Shown here piece by piece: positions 17,515-24,815 of a stretch of DNA of 58,014 bases (within the stretch, counting starts at the first letter, position 1; each line of letters starts with the position of its first letter). This stretch comes from Faecalibacterium sp. An121. Lineage in GTDB: Bacteria; Bacillota; Clostridia; Oscillospirales; Ruminococcaceae. The notes under the pieces are model-generated. The model searched no databases. It was not told where the DNA came from and saw only the letters and a list, made by a program, of their open reading frames with translations. A program made the position numbers and the translations under genes. The stretch lies in assembly GCF_002160915.1 (NCBI RefSeq), contig NZ_NFLM01000016.1:1-58014 (forward strand). Reading direction: 5' to 3'.

Positions 17515-17808
17515 TTACAGCACGCCCTGCTTGGCGGCATACACGGCCAGGGTACTGAGCAGGTCGGCGTTGGCTTTTTGGTAGGTGGTGCGGCCGATGT
17601 GCAGGGTGTCCAGGACCTGCTGCTCGGTCTGATGGCGGCGGTAGCGCTGCTCCAGGATGCCCGCCCGGATGGGGTCCTGCTGCTGGTAATAGGCCGCAGT
17701 CTGGCGCAGGGCGTGGGCCCAGCACTGGTTTTCGGGGGTGGGCTGGCGCTCCAGCAGCTGCCAGTGCCACAGGGCAGCGCGGCACTGCCGCCGGTGTTCG
17801 TTGGTCAT
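17515..17808 (-). CDS. Small sigma/ArpU-like helix-turn-helix protein
   Basis: This 97-residue protein starts MTNEHRRQC. The C-terminal half (LEQRYRRHQTEQQVLDTLHIGRTTYQKANADLL, about residues 48-82) resembles the sigma region-4-like helix-turn-helix of phage transcription regulators such as ArpU. The ATG at 17808 is chosen because AAAGGAG lies just upstream; an in-frame extension of 16 codons reaches 17856. It lies 67 bases after the Cro-like gene on the same strand and is probably co-transcribed with it. Product and target are otherwise unknown. Confidence 0.65.
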   Translation of the reverse strand: MTNEHRRQCRAALWHWQLLERQPTPENQCWAHALRQTAAYYQQQDPIRAGILEQRYRRHQTEQQVLDTLHIGRTTYQKANADLLSTLAVYAAKQGVL

Positions 17809-17875
17809 GCGGGTCTCCTTTCTCGTGCGGATCGATGGATGTGCATAAATATGCATGGGATAAGTGATTTTAAAT

Positions 17876-18085
17876 CTACTTCAGCCGCCAAAAACAGCGC
17901 TCCTGTTCATCGGCGCTCAGCCCCAGCAGGAAGCTCAGCTGCTGGGCTTCTTCCAGCTTGAACGCGCTTTTTCCCGTCAGCTTGTTGCGCAGGGTGTTGG
18001 CGGTGATGCCCATAGCATGGGCCAGGTGTTTTTTCTTATATCCGCTGGCGCGGACTCGTTCGTTCAGTTCCTTGCAGTCGATCAT
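17876..18085 (-). CDS. Cro/CI-type small helix-turn-helix regulator
   Basis: This 69-residue protein is almost entirely one DNA-binding domain: MIDCKELNERVRASGYKKKHLAHAMGITANTLRNKLTGKS, with the helix-turn-helix at about residues 18-40. The size and context match a Cro-like repressor. AAAGGAGGAGG precedes the ATG. Its promoter (18140-18168) faces away from the S24 repressor gene at 18270. Both -35 elements are covered by the same inverted repeat, suggesting a two-way switch. Confidence 0.75.
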   Translation of the reverse strand: MIDCKELNERVRASGYKKKHLAHAMGITANTLRNKLTGKSAFKLEEAQQLSFLLGLSADEQERCFWRLK

Positions 18086-18139
18086 GCGTATGCCTCCTCC
18101 TTTGGCTGAAAAATGGGTGGTTTGACTCCTTCTGCCTCC

Positions 18140-18168
18140 AGTCTAACACAAAGGTGATTCTATGTCAA
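18140..18168 (-). promoter_or_regulatory. Promoter of the Cro-like gene
   Basis: Read on the minus strand, a perfect TTGACA (18163-18168) and TAGACT (18140-18145) are 17 bases apart. The -35 overlaps the left operator half-site. Confidence 0.75.
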
Positions 18169-18200
18169 CTAATGAGACCCGAAACACACGAAATAGTTGA
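18165..18200. promoter_or_regulatory. Symmetric operator between divergent regulators
   Basis: TCAACTA (18165-18171) and its exact reverse complement TAGTTGA (18194-18200) are separated by 22 bases. Each half overlaps the -35 box of one of two back-to-back promoters. A dimeric repressor bound at both halves would shut both promoters. Which protein binds is not known; the S24 repressor is the obvious candidate. Confidence 0.6.
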
Positions 18201-18225
18201 TTTTGAGGAAATTTTATGGTATACT
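18197..18225 (+). promoter_or_regulatory. Promoter of the S24 repressor-trmO-lysR unit
   Basis: TTGATT (18197-18202), 17 bases, TATACT (18220-18225), with TGG before the -10 making it extended. The -35 overlaps the right operator half-site. Confidence 0.75.
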
Positions 18226-18269
18226 AAAAGCGTAGACCATCCAAGCGCCAACATTGGGAGGGAGCAAAA

Positions 18270-18893
18270 ATGTCTGTACTGTCGGTCCGCATCCGCCAGC
18301 GGCGGGAAGAACTGGGTATGAGCCAGGAGGAGCTGGCTGCCCGGATGGGTTACCGCTCCAAGTCCTCCATCACCAAGATCGAAAAGGGGGTCAACGATAT
18401 CCCTCAGAACAAGATCGAGGACTTTGCCGCCGCGCTCCACACGACAGCCGCCTGGCTGCTGGGCCTGGAGGAGGAACGGGTGGCGGCGCCTCCGGGCTTT
18501 GAGCCGCTGCCTGCCATGGCCCGGGTGCCCCTGATCGGCTCGATCGCCTGCGGCAGCCCCATTACGGCCGAACAGAACATCGAACGGTACATCGGGGTGC
18601 CGGCGGCCTGGCACGCCGACTTTGCCCTCACCTGCCACGGGGACAGCATGGCCCCCACCATCCGGGATGGGGACATCGTATGCATCCGGGTGCAGCCTGA
18701 GGTGGAGCAGGGGGAGATCGCCGCCGTCCGCATCGGTGAGGAGGCCACCCTCAAGCACTTTCACCGCCAGGGGGATACGGTGATGCTGCTGGCAGACAAC
18801 GCCGCCGTATGCCCGCCCATGATCTATGCGGGGCCCCAGCTGGCCGAGATCCAGATCGAGGGCAAGGCCGTAGGCCTGTGCCGCACCCTGTAA
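18270..18893 (+). CDS. CI/LexA-like repressor with S24 self-cleaving domain
   Basis: This 207-residue protein has an N-terminal Cro/CI-type helix-turn-helix (RIRQRREELGMSQEELAARMGYRSKSSITKIEKG, about residues 7-42). The C-terminal S24 peptidase domain (about 90-200) has a likely cleavage region IACGSP, catalytic Ser in CHGDSMAPTI and Lys in EATLKHF. Proteins of this kind are inactivated by RecA-stimulated self-cleavage. It lies divergent to a Cro-like gene over a symmetric operator, a phage-like arrangement. Unusually, it is followed after 12 bases by trmO and then a LysR gene, not by phage genes, so it may be a domesticated stress switch. Confidence 0.85.
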   Translation: MSVLSVRIRQRREELGMSQEELAARMGYRSKSSITKIEKGVNDIPQNKIEDFAAALHTTAAWLLGLEEERVAAPPGFEPLPAMARVPLIGSIACGSPITAEQNIERYIGVPAAWHADFALTCHGDSMAPTIRDGDIVCIRVQPEVEQGEIAAVRIGEEATLKHFHRQGDTVMLLADNAAVCPPMIYAGPQLAEIQIEGKAVGLCRTL

Positions 18894-18905
18894 GGAGGGA
18901 CCGCT

Positions 18906-19607
18906 ATGCCAGACAACGATCTTACCATCCACGCCATCGCCCATATCGAGAGCGATTTCAAGGAGAAATTCGGCATCCCCCGGCAAAGCGGCCTGGTGGA
19001 CGCATTGCGGGCCCGTGTGGTATTCGAGCCGCCCTACCGGGACCCGAGCGCCCTGCGGGGCATCCAGCAGTTCAGTCATCTGTGGCTGGTGTGGCAGTTC
19101 ACCCAGGCGGTGCGGGACAAATGGAGCCCCACGGTCCGGCCGCCCCGGCTGGGCGGCAACACAAGGGTAGGAGTGTTCGCCACACGGTCCCCTTTCCGGC
19201 CAAACCCCATCGGGCTGTCCTGTGTGCGGCTGGAAGGGGTGGAGCAGGACCCTGTCTGCGGGCCGGTCCTGCTTGTGCGGGGGGCCGACCTGCTGGACGG
19301 CACCCCCATCTACGATATCAAGCCTTACATCCCTTATGTGGACAGCCATCCCGATGCCGCCGAGGGCTACACGGCCCAAACGCAGACCTATAAGCTGGCG
19401 GTGCGCTGCCCAAAGGCCCTGCGGGATCTGCTGCTTCCCGGTCAATGGGAGGCTCTGGAAGGGGTGCTGGAAAACGACCCACGCCCCTCGTACCAGGACG
19501 ATGCCCAGAGGGTGTATGGGATGCGCTTTGCCGAATGGGAGGTGCGCTTTACGGTGGCGGACGGGGTGCTGACGGTGGAACAGATCCGGACCGCGCCGGA
19601 GGAGTGA
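18906..19607 (+). CDS. trmO: tRNA (N6-threonylcarbamoyladenosine37-N6)-methyltransferase
   Basis: This 233-residue protein matches the TrmO (TsaA/YaeB) family. It has an N-terminal IAHIESDFKEKFGIPRQ segment, a central FSHLWLVWQF block and RVGVFATRSPFRPNPIGLSCVRL, followed by DIKPYIPYVD. The family uses S-adenosylmethionine to methylate the t6A37 modification of threonine tRNA. GGAGGG lies nine bases before the ATG. It sits between the S24 repressor (12 bases) and the LysR gene (3 bases), so all three probably share one transcript. Confidence 0.92.
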   Translation: MPDNDLTIHAIAHIESDFKEKFGIPRQSGLVDALRARVVFEPPYRDPSALRGIQQFSHLWLVWQFTQAVRDKWSPTVRPPRLGGNTRVGVFATRSPFRPNPIGLSCVRLEGVEQDPVCGPVLLVRGADLLDGTPIYDIKPYIPYVDSHPDAAEGYTAQTQTYKLAVRCPKALRDLLLPGQWEALEGVLENDPRPSYQDDAQRVYGMRFAEWEVRFTVADGVLTVEQIRTAPEE

Positions 19608-19610
19608 ACC

Positions 19611-20486
19611 ATGGAACTGCGAAACATCAACACTTTTTTGCATGTGGCTGAGCTGCACAGTTTTTCCCGGGCGGCCCGGGAGCTGGATTATTCCCAGTCG
19701 GCGGTGTCCAGCCAGATCGCCCAGCTGGAGGCGGAGCTGGGGGTGCCCCTGTTCGACCGGGTGGGCAAAACGGTCCGCCTGACCGATGCGGGGCAGACCT
19801 TCCAGCACTATGCCCGCATCCTGCTCACCACCGCCCAGCAGGCCCGGATGGCCCTGCAGCCCGCCCCCGAGGCCCGGGGGACCCTGCGGGTGGCGATAGC
19901 GGACAGCCTGCTCCGGGCCTTGATGCCCGGCCTGCTGAAGCAGTTCCACGCCCTGTGCCCCCTGGTGGAGGTCAGCTTCCGGGCGGCCAATACCCAGGAG
20001 ATGCAGGACCTGCTCAGCGCCAACCGGGCCGACCTGGCCTATACCCTGGATCACCCGGTCACCGACCCGGCTTATGTGGTGGCCCTGGATGAGCCGGAAC
20101 CCTGCTGCTTTCTGGCCCCGGCGGGGCATCCGCTGGCAGGCCGGCAGGGGCTGGCCCTGGCGGATCTGGCCGGGCAGGAATTCCTGCTGACCGAGCGGGG
20201 GATGAGCTACCGGGACGCGCTGGAACAGCTGCTGGCGGCGCGCCAGCTGACCCTGCACCCCTACATTGAGATGGGGGATGCGGCCCTGCTCTGCCGTCTG
20301 GTGGAACAGGGGATGGGACTGACCTTCCTGCCGCGGTATATGGTGGATGCCAGCCTGGCGGGGGGCGCCGTCCCGCTGGATGTGGAGGACTGCCATATCG
20401 AGATGCGCCGCCAGCTGTTCTACCACAAGGATAAATGGGTCACCCCGCAGATGGAGATTTTCCTGCGGCTGGCCCGGGAGAGATAA
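19611..20486 (+). CDS. LysR-family transcriptional regulator
   Basis: This 291-residue protein has the LysR helix-turn-helix at residues 1-60 (MELRNINTFLHVAELHSFSRAARELDYSQSAVSSQIAQLEAELGVPLFDR) and a C-terminal substrate-binding domain (about 88-285). It starts three bases after the trmO stop, with GGAGG inside trmO. It is the last gene of the repressor-trmO-lysR unit. The effector and target are not evident from the neighbours. Confidence 0.93.
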   Translation: MELRNINTFLHVAELHSFSRAARELDYSQSAVSSQIAQLEAELGVPLFDRVGKTVRLTDAGQTFQHYARILLTTAQQARMALQPAPEARGTLRVAIADSLLRALMPGLLKQFHALCPLVEVSFRAANTQEMQDLLSANRADLAYTLDHPVTDPAYVVALDEPEPCCFLAPAGHPLAGRQGLALADLAGQEFLLTERGMSYRDALEQLLAARQLTLHPYIEMGDAALLCRLVEQGMGLTFLPRYMVDASLAGGAVPLDVEDCHIEMRRQLFYHKDKWVTPQMEIFLRLARER

Positions 20487-20493
20487 AGCAAAA

Positions 20494-20522
20494 GCCCCTG
20501 CGCCTTATAAAAGGGCAGGGGC
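20494..20522 (-). terminator. Convergent terminator
   Basis: GCCCCTGC (20494-20501) pairs with GCAGGGGC (20515-20522). On the minus strand it is followed by TTTTGCTTT, so it mainly ends the small Cys-rich gene at 20532. It may also serve the LysR gene. Confidence 0.65.
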
Positions 20523-20531
20523 CGTTTGGCA

Positions 20532-20702
20532 TCAGTTCTGTTTTGGGCCGGGCTTGGGGTTCTCGCAGCGCTGGTGGCAGGAGGCACAGTTGCCGCCGCA
20601 GCCCTGGTCCTTCCAGCCGCCGTGCTTGGAGATCCAGACCACCGCCAGCGCAAACAGGATGACCAGCACCAGCAAGGTGATGATCCCGCGTACTGTCAGC
20701 AT
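20532..20702 (-). CDS. Small Cys-rich single-pass membrane peptide, FeoB-associated type
   Basis: This 56-residue protein, MLTVRGIITLLVLVILFALA and so on, has one N-terminal membrane helix (about residues 5-24). A short cysteine cluster follows (CGGNCASCHQRC, about 36-47), then a Pro/Lys tail. This is the layout of the FeoB-associated Cys-rich membrane family thought to act with ferrous iron transport. No feoA or feoB lies nearby, so the role here is open. The start at 20702 has AAGAGG upstream; the much longer in-frame extension is not credible. Confidence 0.65.
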   Translation of the reverse strand: MLTVRGIITLLVLVILFALAVVWISKHGGWKDQGCGGNCASCHQRCENPKPGPKQN

Positions 20703-20912
20703 GGGCAAAACCTCTTTTCTTGTGTTGGGTTGCATCGGAAAGCTCCGCGCTGCGCGGCCCTTTGGGGCGGATATCCCAGCGGTCTTGAGCTTCCGGATCC
20801 ATCTTAGTATACACGATTTTGTCCGCAAGGGCAATGCCCCCGCCGGAAAAAACCGTCTGCACGCGGATTTCTTCCGGTCCAAAAAGTTTTTGCGTTTTGC
20901 GCAAAAAAGGGC

Positions 20913-20941
20913 TTGCATTTTTGTCCAGAACGTGCTATAAT
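20913..20941 (+). promoter_or_regulatory. Promoter of the tRNA-Val gene
   Basis: TTGCAT (20913-20918), 17 bases, TATAAT (20936-20941). The mature tRNA starts 17 bases later. Confidence 0.85.
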
Positions 20942-20957
20942 AGCGTTGTTCCGATTC

Positions 20958-21034
20958 GGAGGATTAGCTCAGCTGGTTAGAGCACCTGCATCACACGCAG
21001 GGGGTCTGGGGTTCGAGTCCCTAATTCTCCACCA
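20958..21034 (+). tRNA. tRNA-Val (anticodon CAC)
   Basis: These 77 bases fold as a complete cloverleaf. The acceptor arms GGAGGAT/ATTCTCC pair with one G-T wobble. The D arm is AGCTCAGCTGGTTAGAGC. The anticodon stem CCTGC/GCAGG closes the loop ATCACAC (anticodon CAC, reading GUG), and the T arm contains GGTTCGAGTCC. The CCA end is encoded. It has its own promoter and terminator. Confidence 0.95.
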
Positions 21035-21040
21035 TCACAG

Positions 21041-21079
21041 ACGTGCTCGAACACTTCGAGGTGTTTGGGCACGTTTTTT
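21041..21079 (+). terminator. Terminator of the tRNA gene
   Basis: ACGTGCTCGAACAC and GTGTTTGGGCACGT form a long hairpin with loop TTCGAG, followed by TTTTT. Confidence 0.85.
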
Positions 21080-21133
21080 GTTTACCGGAAGTTCTGCGTC
21101 GCGGCTGCAGGACAACTACAACTGCATAAAACC

Positions 21134-21174
21134 ATAAAAGGCAGAGCCTCTGGTGAAGGGGTTCTGCCTTTTAT
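21134..21174. terminator. Bidirectional terminator
   Basis: ATAAAAGGCAGA (21134-21145) and TCTGCCTTTTAT (21163-21174) form a perfect 12-bp stem with A- and T-rich outer arms, so it can work on either strand. It lies just beyond the orphan glycosyltransferase tail at 21190-21239 and could be the original terminator of that gene. Confidence 0.75.
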
Positions 21175-21189
21175 TATGCTTTTGGCGTT

Positions 21190-21239
21190 TTTATGCGTTG
21201 TCCGGTATCTCTGACCGCAGCCGTACCGCTGCGGCCATG
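21190..21239 (-). repeat. 50-bp direct repeat, left copy (orphan glycosyltransferase tail)
   Basis: These 50 bases are identical to 34254-34303, which are the last codons and stop of the glycosyltransferase gene on the minus strand. Here they code for the same MAAAVRLRSEIPDNA-stop ending without the rest of the gene. The segment includes a perfect hairpin CCGCAGC/GCTGCGG. The two copies stand in the same orientation on either side of the pel operon. Confidence 0.95.
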
Positions 21240-21267
21240 TAGGAGTCTACATAGAGGGATCTACGGG

Positions 21268-21398
21268 TCAGTCTTTTCCCTCGATGCCCCACAGGAGGTA
21301 CTGTCCTTCCTCACGGGAGAGAGGTGATCGAACAGGCGAAGGGCGGCATCCACATTTTTGCAGTTGGTGGTGCCAATGTGCCCACAGCTTTCCTCCCG
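21268..21398 (-). pseudogene. Remnant of an ABC sugar-binding lipoprotein gene
   Basis: On the minus strand two frames join across a probable one- or two-base slip in CTCTCTC. The first reads GHIGTTNCKNVDAALRLFDHL and the second SREEGQYLLWGIEGKD then stop. From memory this pattern (CKN..AAL...D, EEG..L..GIEG) is the C-terminal part of large extracellular solute-binding proteins of oligosaccharide transporters. There is no start and no complete gene. It stands immediately before the orphan glycosyltransferase tail, suggesting debris of a rearranged operon. Confidence 0.5.
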
Positions 21399-21404
21399 GT
21401 TTGA

Positions 21405-21434
21405 TTGACGAATTCTATACATTTATGATACAAT
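21405..21434 (+). promoter_or_regulatory. Promoter of the pel operon
   Basis: TTGACG (21405-21410), 18 bases, TACAAT (21429-21434), with TGA before the -10 giving an extended -10. The leader to the pelD-like start is about 140 bases. No recognisable c-di-GMP riboswitch was seen in it. Confidence 0.75.
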
Positions 21435-21581
21435 AAATAAGATAATGTTGAATGTTTCACAGCAACAGTGGGATAGGGCGGCGCAGGTGCGCAGAAGGCG
21501 CGGTGCTGCCCGCTTTGATTTAGGACGGCGGATGGTTTGGACCTCCTGCGGTATAGGGCCTGTAAAGGTGGTGTGGCGGCA

Positions 21582-23891
21582 ATGGTGTCTAGGATCCTTT
21601 TTGTAGGCGATTATGATTTGGCAGGGGGCGGCATTGCCACCCGGATGTACCGTGAGGGCTGCAAGGTCAGCTGGTTGACCTCCAATCGAGATAAAATACT
21701 GTGGGGGGACCGGGTACATGGCAAGGTGCACCGCCTGGCCATCACCTACAACAACTGCAGCCAGATCATCAAAGGGGAAGCGGTAGACTGCATCGTAGTA
21801 CTCACCGGCATCTACCGTGAACTGGACGACCAGGACGCTGTCTGGGGCCGGGGCACCCTGCTGCCCATGCTGGTGCCGGTGCTGCGGGCCGCAGCGGCGG
21901 AACAAGTGCGGCATATCTGCTTCCTTTCCTCGGTGAGACTGGGGGATGAGGGCTTGCTGGAGCCCGGTTTTGAGGAGCTGCGGGCGGGAGAACGGATCGT
22001 CACCTCTTTTTGCCAGGAGAAAAAAATTCCCCTGCTGGTGCTGCGGCTGGACTGCGTGTATGGGCAGCGGATGCTGGACGGGCCCAACCTGGTGGGGGAT
22101 ATCCTGCGCGCCATGCAGAAGGGAAAGGATGCGGCCTGTCCCTTTACGCCGGATTCGGAGTTTGACATCCTGTTCAAATGGGACATGGCGGACGCGGCCT
22201 ACCGGCTGCTGAATATGGACGCCTCCGGCAGTTTCCAGGTGCTGACGGGCAGCCCGGTTACGGCACGGCAGCTGTGGGAGATGGCGGCCGCTGCCCTGGG
22301 CCATGAAGGAACGATCCGGTACGGCCAGAAAGAGCGGCACTGCCCCCGGGGATGGGACCAGGAGATCCGGCAGCTGTGCGGCTGGATGCCCTTTTATCCC
22401 TTTGCAGAACATGGAGCCGCCATCATGGAGCGGGAGCTGGCCCGCTGGCGGCAGGATGGGGCGGCGGCACAGAAGAAAACAGACTGGAAGACCCGGCTCA
22501 AAAAGAAGCCGTTTTTGTACGAGACTGCCCAGAACCTGCTGCTGTTCGGGATCACGGTGCTGCTGACTCGGTTCACCGTGTCCTGGAGCGATCTGCGCTT
22601 TGTGGATGTGCGGCTGCTTTATGTGGTGATCATTGCCATCACCTTTGGGATGCGCCAGGGACTGCTGGCGACGGGGCTGGCCATCGTCTCCTACACCGGC
22701 AGCCTGCTGCGCTCGGGGGTGGATGTGTCCTATATGCTGTACAGCATCGAGTCTTGGGTGCCCCTCATCGTCTATGGGGTGGCGGGTGCCTTTGGAGGCT
22801 ATTGGAGCGACCGCAAGCACGACGAATACCAGAACCTGGAAAACGAGTTCCAGGAAAATAAAAGCCGCTACCAGCTGCTGAAAGACCTCTACCGGGAGGT
22901 GCTGGACGTGAAAAACCGGCTGCAAAAGCAGATCGTCATCTCCAAGGACAGCTTCAACCGCATCTATACCATCACGGAAGGCCTGGACCGGCAGAATCCC
23001 TACATCGTCCTGCTGCGCACGGTGGGTGTCATCGAGGAAGTGATGGAGTGCGGCGCGGTGGCCATCTACCTGCAGCCCAGACCAGACAGCCCCTATTGCC
23101 GGCTGATGGCCTGCTCGAGCAGTCTGGCGAGCCGGCTGCGTCCCTCCATGGACCTGCGCACCATGCCAAAGCTTCAGCAGGCGATCCAAAAGGGGGAAAT
23201 GTTTGTCAATCTTGAGCTGGAGCAGAGCTGTCCTGTGTTTGCCATGCCGGTCAGCGACGGCCAAACGTCGGTGGCTCTGGTGGAGCTGTACGACCTTTCG
23301 GCGGACCAGTACACCGTCTACTACCGCAGCCTGTTCCAGACCCTGGTGCAGATCGTACAGAACAACCTGATCCATGCTTACCGCTACCAAAAGGAAAACT
23401 GGTCCCGGCTGCACCTGCCCGGCACCAGCATCATGAAGGCGGAGGCCTTCACCGAGCAGCTGACTGCCCTGCGGCAGGCCAGCGAGGAATATGGGTATTC
23501 CTACAGCGTTGCCCGCATCGAACTTTCGGGGGATGCCCCGTTGCCCCCGCCAAAGGAGGAAGCGGTCAGACCCTCCCCACAGCCGGACGCCGGCTCGGAT
23601 GTGGACAGCCTCTATCAACAGCTGCTGCGTCAGATCGACACCGCCAGGGAGCGGCCGGCCCGGCCGGTCCCCAGGGCCCGGCAGCCCAAGCCTGCAGCCC
23701 GGACGCTGGCCCAAACCCCGGTGCAGGAGCTGTACCGCCGGATCCAGCCCCTGCTGCGTGGGACCGACCTGCTGGGCATGGGGGAGGACGGCGGCCTACG
23801 GGCGGTCTTTTTGTACCTGGATGCTGGCCATCGCCCCCTGCTGGAAAGCCGCTTTGCCGGGGAGGGCTTCCGTCTGGTATGGGAGGGGTGA
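21582..23891 (+). CDS. pelD: NAD-dependent epimerase fused to PelD-like c-di-GMP receptor
   Basis: A 769-residue fusion protein. Residues 1-290 form a short-chain epimerase-like domain (start RILFVGDYDLAGGG; later VYGQRM). Four membrane segments lie at about 317-408, then a coiled coil (413-450), a GAF-like domain (455-600) and a degenerate GGDEF domain (about 615-765). In the last, the catalytic motif is replaced by GEDGG, while an RxxD inhibitory-site motif, RGTD (about 726-729), is kept. PelD proteins bind c-di-GMP at such a site and switch on Pel synthesis. The ATG at 21582 has AAAGGTGG upstream; an in-frame ATG at 21537 has a weaker site. Product and regulator functions appear joined in one chain. 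Confidence 0.85.
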   Translation: MVSRILFVGDYDLAGGGIATRMYREGCKVSWLTSNRDKILWGDRVHGKVHRLAITYNNCSQIIKGEAVDCIVVLTGIYRELDDQDAVWGRGTLLPMLVPVLRAAAAEQVRHICFLSSVRLGDEGLLEPGFEELRAGERIVTSFCQEKKIPLLVLRLDCVYGQRMLDGPNLVGDILRAMQKGKDAACPFTPDSEFDILFKWDMADAAYRLLNMDASGSFQVLTGSPVTARQLWEMAAAALGHEGTIRYGQKERHCPRGWDQEIRQLCGWMPFYPFAEHGAAIMERELARWRQDGAAAQKKTDWKTRLKKKPFLYETAQNLLLFGITVLLTRFTVSWSDLRFVDVRLLYVVIIAITFGMRQGLLATGLAIVSYTGSLLRSGVDVSYMLYSIESWVPLIVYGVAGAFGGYWSDRKHDEYQNLENEFQENKSRYQLLKDLYREVLDVKNRLQKQIVISKDSFNRIYTITEGLDRQNPYIVLLRTVGVIEEVMECGAVAIYLQPRPDSPYCRLMACSSSLASRLRPSMDLRTMPKLQQAIQKGEMFVNLELEQSCPVFAMPVSDGQTSVALVELYDLSADQYTVYYRSLFQTLVQIVQNNLIHAYRYQKENWSRLHLPGTSIMKAEAFTEQLTALRQASEEYGYSYSVARIELSGDAPLPPPKEEAVRPSPQPDAGSDVDSLYQQLLRQIDTARERPARPVPRARQPKPAARTLAQTPVQELYRRIQPLLRGTDLLGMGEDGGLRAVFLYLDAGHRPLLESRFAGEGFRLVWEG

Positions 23892-23894
23892 CGG

Positions 23895-24797
23895 ATGGAT
23901 ATTGTGGTCTTGATCTTGCTGGTGCTCCATCTGCTTTCAGCCTGCGTTTACGCCTGGGACTGGTACCAGGACAATGGCCGCTGGCAGGAAGCGGTCATCC
24001 GTCTGGGCATCAGCCTGTGCCTGCCTTTGCTGGGGGTGCTGTTGTTCAAATGGATCGACTACTGTACAGAAAACAATGCAGGTGCCCAGATGGACGAGCT
24101 CTATCTGGGCCGGGGAGAAATGCTGGATGAGCTGGACCTGCTGCGCCCGGTGGACCGGGCCCAGGAGATGAACAAGGCCCCCGCCGCCGATGTTCTGGCC
24201 ATGAGCGACTATGCCCAGCGCCGCAGGCTGGTAATGGATACCCTGCGGCAGGAGGACACCCTGGACTATGTATCGGTGCTGCAGCAGGCCCTGTCCAACG
24301 AGGACCAGGAGACTTCCCACTACGCCAGCGCCGTCATTATGGACTTGCAAAACCGCATCCAGGACCGCTTGAACCGGTGTACCCGGTCGTATCAGGAAGA
24401 CCCGTCCGACCCCCAGCGTCAGGCTTTGCTGGAGCAGGAGCTGTACCATGTAATGGAAAGCGGTGTATTCGACCGGCACACCATGGCGCGCTATCAGGCG
24501 CAGTACAGCCAGCTGTCCGATCGGCTTCTGGCTGGCGGTGAGATCCGGTCGGAATGGTACCACCACCGGGTCCGGGTGGACCTGCAGGCAGGGGCCGCCC
24601 TCCATGCGAAGGCGACGGCCTTCCGGTTTATGGAGGCCTGCCCCGACAATGAGGACGCGGTGGTGGACGTCATCCAGGCCTGCATCCAGCTGTCCGACCG
24701 GGAAAGTCTGGACCGTTTCCTGGCCCGGCTGAAGGATATGCCGGTGATGCTGACCGACAAGTCCCTGCCTTATATACGGTTCCTGGCCCGGCAGTGA
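23895..24797 (+). CDS. pelE: PelE-like inner-membrane helical-repeat protein
   Basis: This 300-residue protein has two N-terminal membrane segments (about residues 3-20 and 33-52) followed by a soluble, all-helical region of the kind found in tetratricopeptide-like PelE. In known systems PelE binds PelD and couples it to the glycosyltransferase PelF. It starts four bases after the pelD stop, with GGGAGGGG upstream. Sequence identity to PelE cannot be judged by eye; the call rests on size, topology and position between pelD and the deacetylase gene. Confidence 0.75.
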   Translation: MDIVVLILLVLHLLSACVYAWDWYQDNGRWQEAVIRLGISLCLPLLGVLLFKWIDYCTENNAGAQMDELYLGRGEMLDELDLLRPVDRAQEMNKAPAADVLAMSDYAQRRRLVMDTLRQEDTLDYVSVLQQALSNEDQETSHYASAVIMDLQNRIQDRLNRCTRSYQEDPSDPQRQALLEQELYHVMESGVFDRHTMARYQAQYSQLSDRLLAGGEIRSEWYHHRVRVDLQAGAALHAKATAFRFMEACPDNEDAVVDVIQACIQLSDRESLDRFLARLKDMPVMLTDKSLPYIRFLARQ

Positions 24798-24815
24798 CAA
24801 GGAAGAAGGGGGAGT

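Noticed and set aside
17515-18893. A prophage
   Set aside because: Only a CI/Cro-like switch and a small ArpU-like gene are present. No integrase, terminase, structural or lysis genes follow; the next genes are trmO and lysR.
21435-21581. A c-di-GMP riboswitch in the pel leader
   Set aside because: The conserved core of the class I or II riboswitch was not found. Control is more likely through the PelD-like protein.
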